A stretch of 64,000 nucleotides of DNA, taken from Bombus terrestris. Taxonomy: Eukaryota; Arthropoda; Insecta; Hymenoptera; Apidae. Made by a program: the position numbers and the translations under genes. Positions 38,534 through 51,175 of this stretch are shown here, piece after piece; the first letter of the stretch is position 1, and the number at the start of each line of letters is the position of its first letter. The stretch covers positions 8,234,501 through 8,298,500 of the forward strand of contig NC_063275.1 of assembly GCF_910591885.1 (NCBI RefSeq), in the 5' to 3' direction. A model generated the notes under the pieces. The model saw nothing but the letters and a program-made list of their open reading frames with translations, was not told the origin of the DNA and searched no databases.

Positions 38534-39736
38534 AAGTGCGAAACCGGATCTTACTTTGAGGTAGACTACCTGTTTTCTGGTTAAACAGATACATCCATTT
38601 TCATTTTTGAATTACAGTTCTTTTTACTTAGTTTTTATAAGCGCTTAGTGTGTTAATTGCAGTAATGAATATTTTAAATGACTTTTCCTTGGATAAATTT
38701 TATAAAGTACTAGAATATTTTCCTTTAAAATATGAAAGGAAATGTTAACTGATATGTTTAAATAAAATTTATGTAACAACGTACAATAAAAATGTCATTA
38801 ACATAAATGAAGTTTGTAATTGTCAGAGAATTATTTTTTCATTATTTTTTCGCTTTTGTTTTATTTATTAATAGATTAAATTATTTATTAATAGATTAGT
38901 AAAGTATTATAATACATATTTATTATGAAATTCAGAAAATTAAAAATTATAATTAAAGTTATGACAATTATTAATAAAATAGTATAATATAAATTTAGTT
39001 ATTTATATTAAGTTTGGTGAAATAATTAGCTTTCTCCGAATGGGTGCTCCGTAGATTGTTGGTTTATAAATTCTGGATCTATTTGCTTTATTTGAGTCTT
39101 TCCCTACTTGTGCAAAGTGGGATTTCCATAACATTACTTTTAGAATGTTATATTATTATTTCAAACTGATTCATTTAATTATAGTTTCCCAGGAAATCAT
39201 ATTATTATTTCAAAATAATTTTAGTCAATTGATTGCGTTAAACAAATTTCAAAATGCAGTATATCCTATACTTGTAACTACTTGTACTTTATAAAATTTC
39301 ATAAAAACCGTCTAATCATCAACTTTCGTAGTACTATTGCGTGTAAATTTATTTATGAATCACTATATATATAACATTCATATTTTTACTGACTGATGTG
39401 ATGAAAACAGCGTTCTATATTAATAAGTTATTTGGAGCATTTTCGCAGGCTTCAAAGAAAGTAATATCGTCATAATCTTTTAAATTTGCTTTTATATTTT
39501 TAGTCTCTTTTAATTTAGGAAAAATCCACAATAAAGGAGCCACTTCTGATTTCGGTAATTCTTTAATATGTTGTCAAAGTATATATACTTTACAAAGTAT
39601 ATATACGTACACTTTAACTGCCACGTCGAAATCACATGTTTCGCTGAGGACACCACAGTGTTTTAACACAGTGCGCCGTTAGATGCAAGATTTGTTCTGA
39701 TTGTTTATTTATTGATGTTCTAATAAAAATGTTTAA
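38534..39736. other. AT-rich noncoding DNA
   Basis: Contains a small direct duplication of TTATTTATTAATAGATTA (38868-38903) and the repeated CAAAGTATATATAC (39577, 39595). No gene seen. Confidence 0.5.
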
Positions 39737-39789
39737 TTGTTCAATGGGACGCTTCTTATTTCAAAGTATATTCTATTTATCGGTTATAT

Positions 39790-40188
39790 TCAAAATACCC
39801 TAACTGAATTTTCACTCAATTTTTGCAATTGTAAGAAGTTCAAGCAGTCACCAATGACCACAGTTAAAGTGTTAAGCAATAACACTAAAATTTTTTTAAC
39901 TATAGCACTGTTTCTGCATATTAGAATTATCATATCAACCATAAGAATAACAGAAATCAAAATAAACATCAATGAAAGTAAAAAACAAATAATCAATAGT
40001 AACATAAATTGGTATGATCTCGTTAATCGTAATGGTTTTACTATCAGTAGGAGAGTTATAAAAATAATAAAATTTATCATACAAAGATTAAGAAAAGACA
40101 CCAACACCAAGAGACAACAACCAAGAAAAGCGAAGAAAGAAATTACTTTGCTAAGGAATTTGCTAATGGCATTTAGAAGATATTTCAT
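39790..40188 (-). CDS. Hypothetical hydrophobic ORF, 132 codons (doubtful)
   Basis: An ATG-started frame with about three hydrophobic segments (residues ~15-50, 62-92 and 98-115) that could span a membrane. A plus-strand frame of 164 codons (39737-40231) overlaps it completely. Such long double-open sequence is unusual in DNA this AT-rich, yet neither translation resembles a family I know. The hydrophobic side may simply be the antisense of a Lys/Asn/Ile-rich strand. It could be a fragment of an insect chemoreceptor-like gene or chance. I favour chance. Confidence 0.2.
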   Translation of the reverse strand: MKYLLNAISKFLSKVISFFAFLGCCLLVLVSFLNLCMINFIIFITLLLIVKPLRLTRSYQFMLLLIICFLLSLMFILISVILMVDMIILICRNSAIVKKILVLLLNTLTVVIGDCLNFLQLQKLSENSVRVF

Positions 40189-40738
40189 GAAATTTACTAT
40201 ATCTGTATGTATAGAACTAGTATACCATTAAACAATTATCTCTTTCTCCCTCATAGCAGCAAATTGCTTGAAGTAACTTTTGCAAGCTTCTGAAGTATTC
40301 AATTTTTTATCGTGAAAGAATATTTTGTATCTATTTCTCATTGAAATATATAAGATCTTTCTTTCAAATATCATCAAATATATCATATATAAATATATTA
40401 AATAAAATCGTCTGATCTGAGACATTCTAAATATTCTGAACAGTCCATTACAAAGCTACACTGGCGCTCATAAGCAGCCTTTATACATTTTAAGATAAAT
40501 TAAAATGTATAAAGTAGTGAAAAAATGGCTAAAACTAATATTTATCATCTTGCTATATACTCAGCTAATAATTTTAATTATTTGTTTAAGCATTAATCAA
40601 CAGTAAATTAAAATTGCGAATATAGTTTTTATTTAAATTTCTGAAATATTACTGTTCGAACTAACAATAGTCTTTTCATGGGCTTAGGAGAACCTTTTTT
40701 ATCTGATCTATATTGTCTCGGAGAACATATATGTATTA

Positions 40739-40925
40739 GTCGGTCAAAAAGGTTATGCAGTTTTTCACATGTAAATAAAAAGCGATTTTTTTAATAAAAG
40801 GAAATATTTTTATTCAATATTGTATTGTCCATTTTGATTTATAATTTTCTCGCATTTTTCTAGCAGTGTCAAAATCACATGTTTATAAAAATCCCCATAT
40901 CTTCCCCGCAAAATTGAATATTGCC
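40739..40925 (-). mobile_element. Mariner 3' end: TIR plus transposase C-terminus
   Basis: A TA-flanked terminal sequence GTCGGTCAAAAAGGTTATGC (40739 on) is followed, on minus, by a frame ending at a stop at 40812-40810 that reads LTLLEKCEKIINQNGQYNIE. This resembles the final helix of mariner transposases (W-x-K-x-I-x-x-N/D-G-x-Y). The rest of the gene upstream (above 40925) is absent. Confidence 0.6.
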
Positions 40926-42804
40926 ACACGACCTTACTGGTCAATCTAATAATTTAGTGCTAAAATACTTTTGGAGAATATTTTATTATAAATTTTGTTG
41001 AAAAGTTATATTACAAGTTAATTTTTTGCAAATATTAATATTTTACTGCATATTTAATAATCTTTTAAATAATCTTTTACCATATCATAATAATAAAATA
41101 ATGGTATAAACACATAATTTTCATCCGCAATTCTGTAATTAGATTATATCTTGTCAAAAATAAGTGTATAGATGTTCGGATACTTTTGATTGATAGTGTA
41201 TCATCGAAAAAATGATTCCATTTCTACGAACGCACCTTGCAGAATATCACTTAGGCATTTTCATCCCGAAAATCTTCGACTACGATTTTCACCATATTAT
41301 TTCAAAACCGAAGTTCGACATTGTTTTTGCGAGGGCACTACATAGAATCATTTCAGACGGGACACGCGTTACAAAGTTTCTTATGGGGATTTTTAAAAAA
41401 TTCAAAACAGACCGTAGGTGGGACAGGAATACATATATGCATGGCGCAAATAACTACGTAACCAGACGCGATCTAGGAGAGCAGTGAATTTATGAATTCT
41501 TCTCCAACGTAATTTGCTTGTAACGTGAATAAAGACCGCAATTTACGGCAGGGAGATTGTTATCCTATTCTCTCTTGATATTATGCAGAAATTTTTGTAG
41601 CAAGGCGCTCTAAGGTTACCATAGTTTGCGCGTTGTTGCTTGGTTCATTCGAGTTTGAACAGGACTTATACATTGTCGGAGATAAATCACTTTTTTCGGA
41701 GGAAAAATCCGATGATATATGGGCAACAATAGGGCATTAATGCTTAGACTGTACGCCGCGCAAGAATTGAAAGAAAAGTGTGAAATACGAGTGGGATATT
41801 GGTTGGTTGGATTCTTGTAATTCAGTTGATGGTGTAATTTATCGGCTATTTTCATGCATTTTGTATAACTTACTTCGGAACAGTATTCGAAAATGCAAAA
41901 TATTTATTGAAATTCTTATTCTAATTCTCGATATTTTATAGATCATTGCATAAATTTTGTGATCCAAGGAAAAAAATTTACTGTGTAAACTTCACAGATG
42001 TTGTATCAATTGTAAAAGATTTCTTGGCAAAAGAATATTATCGACTTCAAAATATATGTCGGGTTTGGCTATGGCTATATGTGGTTTGTTAGGTTTTGGG
42101 CGTGTAACGAAGCTTCATTCGGACTAGCCATCGTTGTTGTACAATAGAGATTATATTTACTGTTATAAATATTGATTTTTACAAAGTTTGACAAGTAACC
42201 GTGGTGATTAAACACTCAAGATGTTAGTGACAATGTTCTTGGGTTCAATAACAAATCCACGGTCAACGAGGTAACTCTTTGTTAAACGTAGAATATATTT
42301 TGAAGCACAAAGTAACGTTTGCTGCGACGCTCGGTATAATACTGCACCTAAAGACGATGTGCAAACTCTCCAAAGTGATCGCAAAAATAAAAGACTGATG
42401 GGAATTTTCCTCTTCTTACGATCGCGTTTGTTCGTTGCATATTGGTCGGGGATATCAACAAAATTTCAGCCGACGTTGCTAGGCAGACCTGCATAGAGCT
42501 GACATTGCTCCTGCCCGGAGTATGATTGTTAATACAACGTGTGTCCCACAATATTGGCACTTCTCTGTTAGGTAAAAACGTTCATTCCGTGGCCGTGACT
42601 ACGTTCGGCGACCAGTTGTGTCACCTCGAACACAAGCCCACCGTCACAAATCTCGGGCAAACATAATAGGATTGAATCATAACAACTATTTCGAAGTTTT
42701 ATCATTTAAGTACAGCTATAATAAATAGTCTAGACTAACATATTGGGGATCTTCCCAAAAATTCCAAAAGAAAGGCCCCGATGTCTCCTCATCTCCGACA
42801 TATA
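40926..42804. other. Mixed noncoding DNA with unidentified GC-richer block at 42.1-42.7 kb
   Basis: At 41173-41206 ATGTTCGGATACTTTTGATT resembles the terminal sequence of Tc1-like elements, followed by a 91-codon plus frame (41212-41487) with no motif I know. From 42060 to 42665 the DNA is GC-richer, continuous and free of long frames. It could be an LTR or another repeat consensus, or a noncoding RNA. I cannot identify it. Confidence 0.3.
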
Positions 42805-42998
42805 CAGGGTGGTTGGTAACTGGTGGTACAAGCGGAAAGGGGGTGATTCTACGCGAAAAAAGAAGTCGAAAATATAGAGTAAAAATTTTTCGTTTGAGGC
42901 TTTGTTTTCGAGAAAATCGACTTTGAATTTTCGCTTGGTACGCGTGCTCTTTATCATGTCTCGTTATAACGGATCTCACTGTAGATCTTTTTCGAAGT
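42805..42998 (+). repeat. Repeat-like block beginning ACAGGGTGGTTGG
   Basis: A sharply bounded block starts TATACAGGGTGGTTGGTAAC and continues with TACGCGAAAAAAGAAGTCG, TTTCGAGAAAATCGACTTTG and a TCTCGTTATAACGGATCTCA tail. The TATACAGGGTG start matches the termini of the 22-kb MITE. I believe related blocks are common in hymenopteran genomes, but I cannot confirm that here. Minus frames of 75-87 codons across it look like by-products. Confidence 0.45.
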
Positions 42999-44960
42999 CG
43001 GTATAAAAATGATAGATCTCTGTCTCTAATAGTTCTACACCAAAGTAATGAAGGTGATGAATAAAAAGTTAAACATCTAAAAAGGAAACATTAGATAAGA
43101 GATCTTATAACATTAACAATACCATTCACTATACATGTGTGATATATCAAACTAATTTAGCTAAATTATAAAGGTTCTATCTTTAAGAAATCAAATTCTT
43201 TAAATATACATGTAAACTATTATTGTTTTAATTATGTCACAATAAATCAATCAAAAAAATATTATGACCTTTAACATGCCAAAGATACACTTTACCATTT
43301 TTATTGATATTATAGTATTTACATACAGCTGATAATTATTGAATAATTATTAATCCATGAGAACTTTTACAAATTACTTCCTATTTGTTTCGAAATTAAC
43401 AAAATAGATATATTTAGGAGAAAGGACAAAAGATCAATTCAAATGACTAAAGATTAGTTATTAATTTTCATTAGAACGACTTGTGATTTTTTGTTTCATG
43501 CCACAGTAACAGTGTATTAAATGAAAAATTGTGCAATTTTCCAAGCTGTAATTCATATCGTAAAATTGTTATCTATGAATTTCTGTAATGTAATAAGTGT
43601 TCGATATATAACGTATGCGGGACGCGATATTAGCTATTGAGAAAAATGAGAAGGCATTGAATATCGTGCTCCAGGGAAGCCATTCTTCTTTTTTCGCCAT
43701 TCGCTAGATTACCGGATATACTATGTCCTCATTTTTAGAAGTATGCATAAAAGACTATTATTATTTCTCTTTTCTGATAGAAAGGATCCGTTCGAGAATA
43801 TATTCACCGTATTTGATTCCAGAGTTCTTTTTTTATAAACAAACGATCTTTTATTTTCTAACTATTGTTTGAAGTCATTTCTGCATTTATCATCTTACAC
43901 GAATAAAATAATCTGAAATTAATCTAATAAATCCAATTTAATGTAATATACACAAGTGGCATCTGTTATTTGCCTCTACAGGTCATCCTATTCCAAGCAT
44001 TAATTCAGATCATAATATTAAAATTTATATTGATTCTCTTAGTACCTTTTTTGTCCCCATAAATCTAACTCTAACCTAACCCGAAAATACAGATATAGCA
44101 ACTAAGTTTTGTGTCCACGAAATTAAGAGAAAATATGACGTATTTACGCAAAAATCCGCAAATAATGTATGATAGTTTAGGATTTTTCTGAATTCCATAA
44201 CATGGGAATACCAAGCAACGAAAAAACCGATATCCTGGTTAAAACAACAACTATAGAACAAATTGATAACTATATTTGTATTTCATTTACTGATTTTCGT
44301 GAACCATTTAAGTACAAATGTAATTTGAGTACGAAGAAGTGTATAAAAACTCAGGGGTACATAACGGGCAAGGAATAAATCCAAGATTATTTCGGAGACG
44401 ATAATAAGCTATGGTTCGCAAATATGGTAAACTCTCACGAGAGTTTGGCGTCACAATTAATTGACGCAAGTCAGATCATTACAATTCTTTTGCGTTTCAT
44501 TCGTACGTTGGAATTATAAGTGATATAAAATGCAGTTGCAACTTCGGAAAGTAGGATTTAAACTATAATCTGGCAATATCTCCTGTTTGATTCCTATAGA
44601 GCTGATCTAATAAAGGATTTAAGAAAATATAAACTGTGCTCGTTACCGAACATGAAGCTTTTACTTTATGAATCAGATATTAAAGCGCGTTCTCGTGTAT
44701 ACTTTTTTCTTAAAAAATGTAATTTCTAAATTTAAATTTTCTGTATAGTTAGTGTCTAAAATCTCATGTATCGGGAAATGGTAAACTGTAAGAACTGTAT
44801 GTAAAACCTAATGTAACTGTATAAAACGAAGTACGAAGATAGAAAGATGCAGCACGATAATGTGCACACACAACGAAATCTATTACATGGTAAATTTATG
44901 AAGGAAATAAACATATACAGTTATTCACATTAATATCCGGACACAGCACTATCTCTGTAT
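42999..44960. other. AT-rich noncoding DNA
   Basis: No gene recognised. It holds a small perfect palindrome AACTCTCACGAGAGTT (44431-44446) and a Tc1-like terminal string ACAGTTATTCACATTAATAT (44918 on) leading into CCGGACAC. No matching opposite end is found for either. Confidence 0.4.
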
Positions 44961-45282
44961 TTGCTATTGTATATGACAAGAGATGATTTAAATACCGCCT
45001 TGTTTATTCTACGAAAATATGAACCATTTACTGTAGCTTGAAAATACATTTTATTCTCGCGTCACACTACTGTTCTATCAATTCTTAAAAACAGTTCGAA
45101 CTATGAAATTCGCTATTTTATTATTTTGAAATTTTGCTATTGTATATGATAAGAGATGATTTAAATACCGCCTTGTTTATTCTACGAAAATATGAACCAT
45201 TTATTGTAGCTTGAAAATACATTTTATTCTCACGTCACACTACTATTCTATCAATTCTTAAAAACAGTTCGAGCTGTGAAAT
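44961..45282 (+). repeat. Tandem duplication, 173-bp period
   Basis: Unit 1 (44961-45133) and unit 2 (45134-45282, last 24 bp missing) both read TTGCTATTGTATATGAYAAG, then AGATGATTTAAATACCGCCT and on to AAAAACAGTTCGARCTRTGA with only a few substitutions over about 150 bp. High identity implies a recent duplication. The TATTTGAAAT-like filler between the units is not repeated on the right. No frame is carried. Confidence 0.9.
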
Positions 45283-46360
45283 AGATTTAATTTGTATAAT
45301 TAATGCCAGAAGAAATTAACAGAATGTACAACAGATACATCAGATACAACACTTTCCCATCGACAAACAAGTTTTTGAATGTCTCTTTTATGTAGAGATA
45401 ATCAGCAGATTTTGATTAGCAAAACAACAGTTCAATCTTCATATTAGTGGCAAATAAATCGCAAATGTTTATGCAAATTCGTATTTTTATTAACATAACT
45501 AGAAAAAATAGAATCTAAATGAAAATTTAACTCTAAATATTATAACGAGTACATCAAGTATTTTATATACTTGAACTTTTTAATATTATATGTAATCTGT
45601 TCTGTAATCTGTATGTAATTATATGTTATGTTATCTGTAATCATTTTTGTATATTTTAATGTCCCATAAATGCATAAAAATCCGTGGTCTACCGATAAAT
45701 ATCTACTAATTCTTTTGATGAAAACTTTTATCTTACAGTAATTTAGTACATTTTACTATAAAAAATTTCTAGAATCATTTCTTAAAATTTGTTTGCAAAA
45801 TGAGAGTTTTATGAGAGTTTTCTTTTCAACAAATATTCATTTGCGTCCTTCTAAGACGTCTTCGATATTCTTCTGTTAGAGATAGTGTGTAGAATTTTTA
45901 TTCGATCTTTTGAAAAATTCATAAATTATTTTTACGCTTCGCCGTACGAAACGTAATACCGTTCCCCTTTTTATACGCGAAACTCTACAATTTACATTAA
46001 TTTCCGAGTTTTCCAAGAATAGAGCGCAACCTCTTGAAAAAACATGACTCTACTTTGAATTCATTCTATCGAGCTTCTAAGGGAATTAGTAACGTTGTTA
46101 CTGATGAATGAAAATTACTTCAATAACAAAGGAGAGGAGAAAGCTTTGTATTTTGTTAAACGAAAAAACCTTGTTTTCTAGGAAAAGTTCAATTACTTCT
46201 GTACTACCGTTTCAAGATGCAAATGTAAACAAATGAATATTTTATGATTTGTTGTTGTTTCGCAAAATGAAATTTCTCAAAAAGGAACAAGTAACGACTA
46301 TTAAGCACCATTTTCTGTACAACAATTTGAAAGAAATATATAAAATATATTCATATACAG
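45283..46360. other. AT-rich noncoding DNA
   Basis: No gene or nameable repeat is visible. A motif TATACAGGATGAGGCAATAA at 46355, again like the 22-kb MITE terminus, marks the start of the next repeat-like segment (46360-46750). Confidence 0.4.
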
Positions 46361-46765
46361 GATGAGGCAATAACTTTAATCACCTTGAGTGTTCGTTTCT
46401 TTTAGAGATATGGAAAATATTTGTCTATAGAAGTTGTATGGCACATAGGGGACTATAATATTGCAATAGTAATTTTTTTTATAGGTGGAAGACTTTAAGG
46501 AGCATTTCTGTAAATTGCATGTTTGTACTTTGCTATTTCCGTGAGAGTAGAGAATGTTTAGACGATTTACAATTTACAGAACGACTCTAATAGAAGATCA
46601 TTCGACAATAAATAAAAGATGTTCGACAAACTGCCTGCTTGCATTAATACAACTCTCAAATTGTCGGATTGTCCAAACCTTGCACTTGTTATCATTTCCG
46701 CATAGATTATTTCTAATATTTATTATATGTTTAAAATGGCTATTCATGGTGTATACTAATTTTTA

Positions 46766-46815
46766 AAAAAATATATGTTTGCAGTAAATATCTTGCAATT
46801 TTTATATAATGTACA
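46766..46815 (+). repeat. Short copy of the 57.3-kb dispersed repeat
   Basis: AAAATATATGTTTGCAGTAA, ATATCTTGCAATTTTTATAT and a TGTACAGG end align with AAATATATGTTTGCAATAAATGTCTTG at 57350 and with the minus copy at 4950. Only about 50 bp are shared. Confidence 0.4.
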
Positions 46816-47318
46816 GGATGTAAAGAAAGTAAGTGTAAAGAGAATTGTGTAGATTCTACATCTTCGGATTGGTGGATATTTGTAAAAAAAATTTTGTGCA
46901 AAACCAACCTTGACATTAAAATTCAAGATTAAATATGTTTATTGTAACGTATTTAATTCATCACGAAGAACAAAAATCTTAAAGGAACCAGGATGGTAAA
47001 TAACCCTTCTCTCGGAAAAAGAATAATAAACTTTTAATAGTTCTTAAACGAGTTTTATTTAAAATATGTCTATATCTATATATTTATATTTATTTTTAAT
47101 AAAGGAAATGACATATTTAATAAAAGAAACAATTGATGAAGCAGCAGGAACTTACAGATATATCAGAATACAGTAATAATGGAAGACTTACGTGTATAAA
47201 AATGATTTTCAACTAAGTTAACAATTAACATTAAACATTAGACAAGCCTCAGCATTCCTAAAGAAGAACAGATTAATTGTCGTCCTTGCTCGTGCATGTT
47301 TCCTAATGAGCTTACATA

Positions 47319-47600
47319 TTAGATCATCTAAAAAGTTTCTTTCATTTTATAAGGAAATAATGGATGCACAACATTTTCCGTTTTATACTATTTTATCGAA
47401 TTACGTATGATCCATTTTGTTCTGTCAAAATAAAGATCACGACATTCGACAGATTAGGTTTCATGCTTGTATAAAGATGCGTTGTTGTAAAAGACGTGTC
47501 TATAAAAGAAAGACACTTTTCGGACAATCTAATAGAATAGGTCGTCGACAGCGCAGCGAATACGAGAGGAAACTTATAACTTTCTAAAATTCGCCGCATT
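47319..47600 (-). mobile_element. Mariner fragment: TIR plus transposase C-terminus
   Basis: A TA-flanked terminus reading TTAGATCATCTAAAAAGTTT (47319 on) is followed on minus by a frame ending at 47393 in VVIFILTEQNGSYVIR. TEQNG-x-Y-I/V at the C-terminus is typical of mariner transposases close to the mellifera type. The frame upstream (47460-47600) is diverged and the rest of the gene is missing. Confidence 0.5.
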
Positions 47601-50600
47601 CATGCACTTCAAATACCTATATTGTCACTCCACAAGATTTTTGTTATTGGATACTACTTAATTTACAATTATGCTTTCCGGACAGCAGTAACATACTCAA
47701 CCAACAGAAATTGCAATCAAATGGCATGAACCATGTGTCTACATTGATTAATGTTAGACATCCGTTGCATAAATAAAACATCGAATTGAATGGTTTTTAT
47801 TGACTGAAGTAAGTTTAAATAGCGAGAAAAAAGGACAAAAAATGCAATGAAGAAGGGAACAAAGAAAGGGGGAAATGTAACACATAATGACAAGTTTATT
47901 AACCTGTATCAACAGTGGTACTTTTCTTGCACCTGACTACAAAATGTAAGCACATTGTCAATGAAGCCAGTTGAAGAATTATTAAAACTTTAACATTCTT
48001 TTTTCGGGAGGAGGAGTCACGACCCGTAGTTCCTTTGAGACCTTTGCTCTTCGTGGTGAGCAGAATAAATTACAATAAAAAATGTGTTAGCCTTGAAAAT
48101 CATGTTCAAAGTCAATTTTGCACGAACTTTTTTTTACAAATTTCCGTCAGCCCGCAACTTTAAAAAATAAATTTAAAAAATTACAGAAAAGCAACTTTCT
48201 AAATTATTCTACGTTACATACTATAAAAATCATTTTTTGCAGAAAATTAATTTTTGCTACTTCCTTTAAATATTTAGAAAAATATCCATTATTGAAGTAC
48301 ATAAAAGTTACACTCTTGATTTGTTTCACGTAATTCCGTGAATTTATCATCTATTTCTAAAATCATTATATTAAGATGCTCTTTTAGACATCAAATAATA
48401 AAATGAATTAATTTTTTTACAAATAATAAATAACTATTATGCAGACAAAATATTGGATTGAAATAAATTTAATCGGATAACAATTTTAGATAAATATTTG
48501 TTGGAAACAATTCGAATGGTCACAATTCTGTTTCCGATATCTTCAATTTATTCCGCAAGGAGCACTGCGTGTGTATGCGGATGTTCGAAAACTGAAAAAC
48601 CGATCAATTCCAACCATTAGATAATGGACGTCCACTGCTCATTAAAGCTTTTCCAGGCACCGCGATACGTCCGTCACACCGTGCCGTGAAAAAAGCTTTC
48701 CCGATCCGCTTCTTCGCTGGGGCTGCGTCAGCTAGGTAAAGCCCGGGTGGAACGAGCGCAAAGGGCTCTTGGTATAGATCGCCTCGTTAAAGAGAGTTTG
48801 GAACACGAATGCAATCACGGCACTGACTGGGAAAAAATCCTTCTCGATCCAGCTAGGAATTTTCGTGTGTGTACGCGCGTGCCTCTCTATTGAGAAAGGC
48901 ACATAAACGTGTGGAACGTGAGAATGCCGACCGTTGATCTGGTTAGGTCGTCACCATCGAGAATTTCACAATTTCCGAACGAATCCAATAATTTCCTCGT
49001 TTCAGAGGAGCGGGTTCGTTCACATACAGAGTATTGGTTACGTCGGAGAACTCGATCAACTTAACGATGATAAAATGGATTTAAATTGTACCTCATTCGC
49101 ATGCACGCAAGATGCGAGAATATACTGTGCACCATGAAGGAAATAGCTGACGGAAAGAATATTTTCGATAATGCGTTTCGGGGTTGATTATGAGAAAATA
49201 TTTGAGGAGATTTGATGGTTAGATGTAATGATGGAAAAAAAGAAAATGTGATTTGGAGTTTGTCCTTTTTCGTTTGTATTTGAGCTTTATTAAAGAATTC
49301 AAATTTTGTTCGAGATGTTACGATTTATATTTATAAATTTATACTTAAGGTATATCCTTGATTTAATGAAATTTAAATGAGAGTTGAATTAGTTTATTGA
49401 TTTTAAAAGTGTATTAAGTACTCAAATAATTTAATGAATAACCTAATTAGTAATGGAATTATTTAACTAACAAAAGATATTGGAATTAATTAATAATATT
49501 ACTTTAGCTAGTTTTAATATAAAACATTATTTAAAAAAAGTAATTAAAACATAATGAGAAAGTACTATGTAAAGCTAAATAATCAATAAGTGTATTACAT
49601 AATATCAATAATATTATTATACACAGGACATTTCCTTCAATCTTAATATTTCATTTAACTTTCCAATTTTATAAAACTTACAACCAAAGATAAAAATAAA
49701 ATTGCTTTAATATTTAGCATTTGTTTTAAATACTTCTATACTGTCGAGATCAGTGCTTTTGCAAAGTCTTTTACGTTTCTTCATTATGTTATTATACGTA
49801 CAAATTATCTAATAATAAATGACAATAAATGTAATGATATAAAATGACAGAGCTTAGTCTTTTGGAGTGAATAACTTATTGGATTATTTTACGATAAAAA
49901 TTATGTTACTGGTTTTCATTGAAATTACGAATTCTCAGTAGTTTCAGGATAAATTTATTTTACTAGTCATGCGATAATGTACTCAAAGATTCTTATAGAT
50001 AATTTCATAATTATGTTTCCTCGTGTAGATATTTTTTCTTCTATGTATATTTTATATTTATTATATTTATGTATATTTGTATATCTGTATGTGTAGTATG
50101 TGTATATTTATGTTATATGCGTATTATTAATAATAAATATGGAAGCTTATAGTTACATTCTTTGCAAGTATTTATTTCTAATAATATCTATTAAGCACAA
50201 GATATAGTAAAATTAAACATATTATATTCTTTGTTTACCACGTATTACAGAAAAGGAATTATGAATGTTGAATTAGACTGAAAAGTAAAATAATTCTATT
50301 TATAATTCTTAGTCATATAACAAAATATTTTACTTTAAATCGCTTATAATTAGATATTTACAATTGGATATTAATAATTTCAAATTATATATCCAACGTG
50401 AGCGACAAAAAGAAATTAAGATAATTCTAATGCATAAAACTAGTAAAATTTTAATCATTAATATTTTGAACAATTCTATTAAACACAAATAAATTTTATA
50501 TGTATTCTTTATCATTAGTATTTATCTGCTATAAAGTAAAATAACACTCATTACTTGAAACCTCAGATTTTTGCTGCAAAAGAATTCTCTAGTCTTAGGC

Positions 50601-51002
50601 TATTTTGCGTAATAGTTTAATCACTGAAAGAAAAATATTTAAATTAAAAATGACAACTCTATCCGTGAAGAGGAAAGTTAAATGTTCGACGTTACTCGTA
50701 TCATCGCACTGCCAATCGATCAATTTTTGTCTACATGAAACTACGCACTTGCCCATCGAAAATTTCTGTGGAGAAAAAGCAACAAAAAAAAAAAAAAGTA
50801 AAAAGAAAACACCCAATAGCCATCCATCTAGCCGAAGAGGCGCCCGCGGTTCGTTTTCAACTGGCATCGACGACACAACAGGCACACAGAAGTGGAGGGC
50901 GTATATTGAAAGCCAGAATAACTGGTAAAAAAATCGTGTCAACGATCAGCGCGATGAAGCACCTGAATTAACCGCAGTTTAGTGTTTACTGAGCCCTCAA
51001 CA
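47601..51002. other. Noncoding DNA, GC-richer island 48.6-49.1 kb
   Basis: From 48640 to 49140 the DNA is GC-richer, with a 67-codon frame (48934-49137) lacking any known motif. From 49150 to 50580 it is strongly AT-rich. From 50690 to 50980 it again becomes GC-richer, leading into the candidate first exon at 51003, and may include that gene's promoter and 5' UTR. Confidence 0.35.
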
Positions 51003-51169
51003 ATGTCTAGCGAGCAGGCAATCGATAGAGGAACGTGCGAAAAAAGCTTTCGGGCCGCTTTTATCGACGAGTTTGACGAGGTGTGCACATATCGTCGAAC
51101 GCTGATCGGTAAAAGCAACATAAAGGCTGCGGCATTTCATCTAAGCAGTGGATTGAAAATTATAGTGAT
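51003..51169 (+). CDS. Candidate first coding exon of an unidentified host gene
   Basis: An ATG in good context (CAACAATGTC) follows an in-frame stop at 50979-50981, opens 55 codons plus two bases and stops exactly at a strong donor GTAAGT (51170-51175). Without splicing the frame ends two bases later at 51173. The peptide begins MSSEQAIDRGTCEKSFRAAF, continues IDEFDEVCTYRRTLIGKSNI and ends KAAAFHLSSGLKIIV. It is charged, with no signal peptide, which suggests a cytosolic protein. An alternative donor GTAAAA lies at 51110. I do not recognise the protein. Evidence is splice and start context plus GC-rich, non-repetitive codon content; the next exon is not found. Confidence 0.45.
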
Positions 51170-51175
51170 GTAAGT

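Noticed and set aside
41173..41487. Tc1-like terminal string followed by a 91-codon frame
   Set aside because: No matching opposite terminus, no HTH or DDE residues in the frame. Possible end of an element, but not supported.
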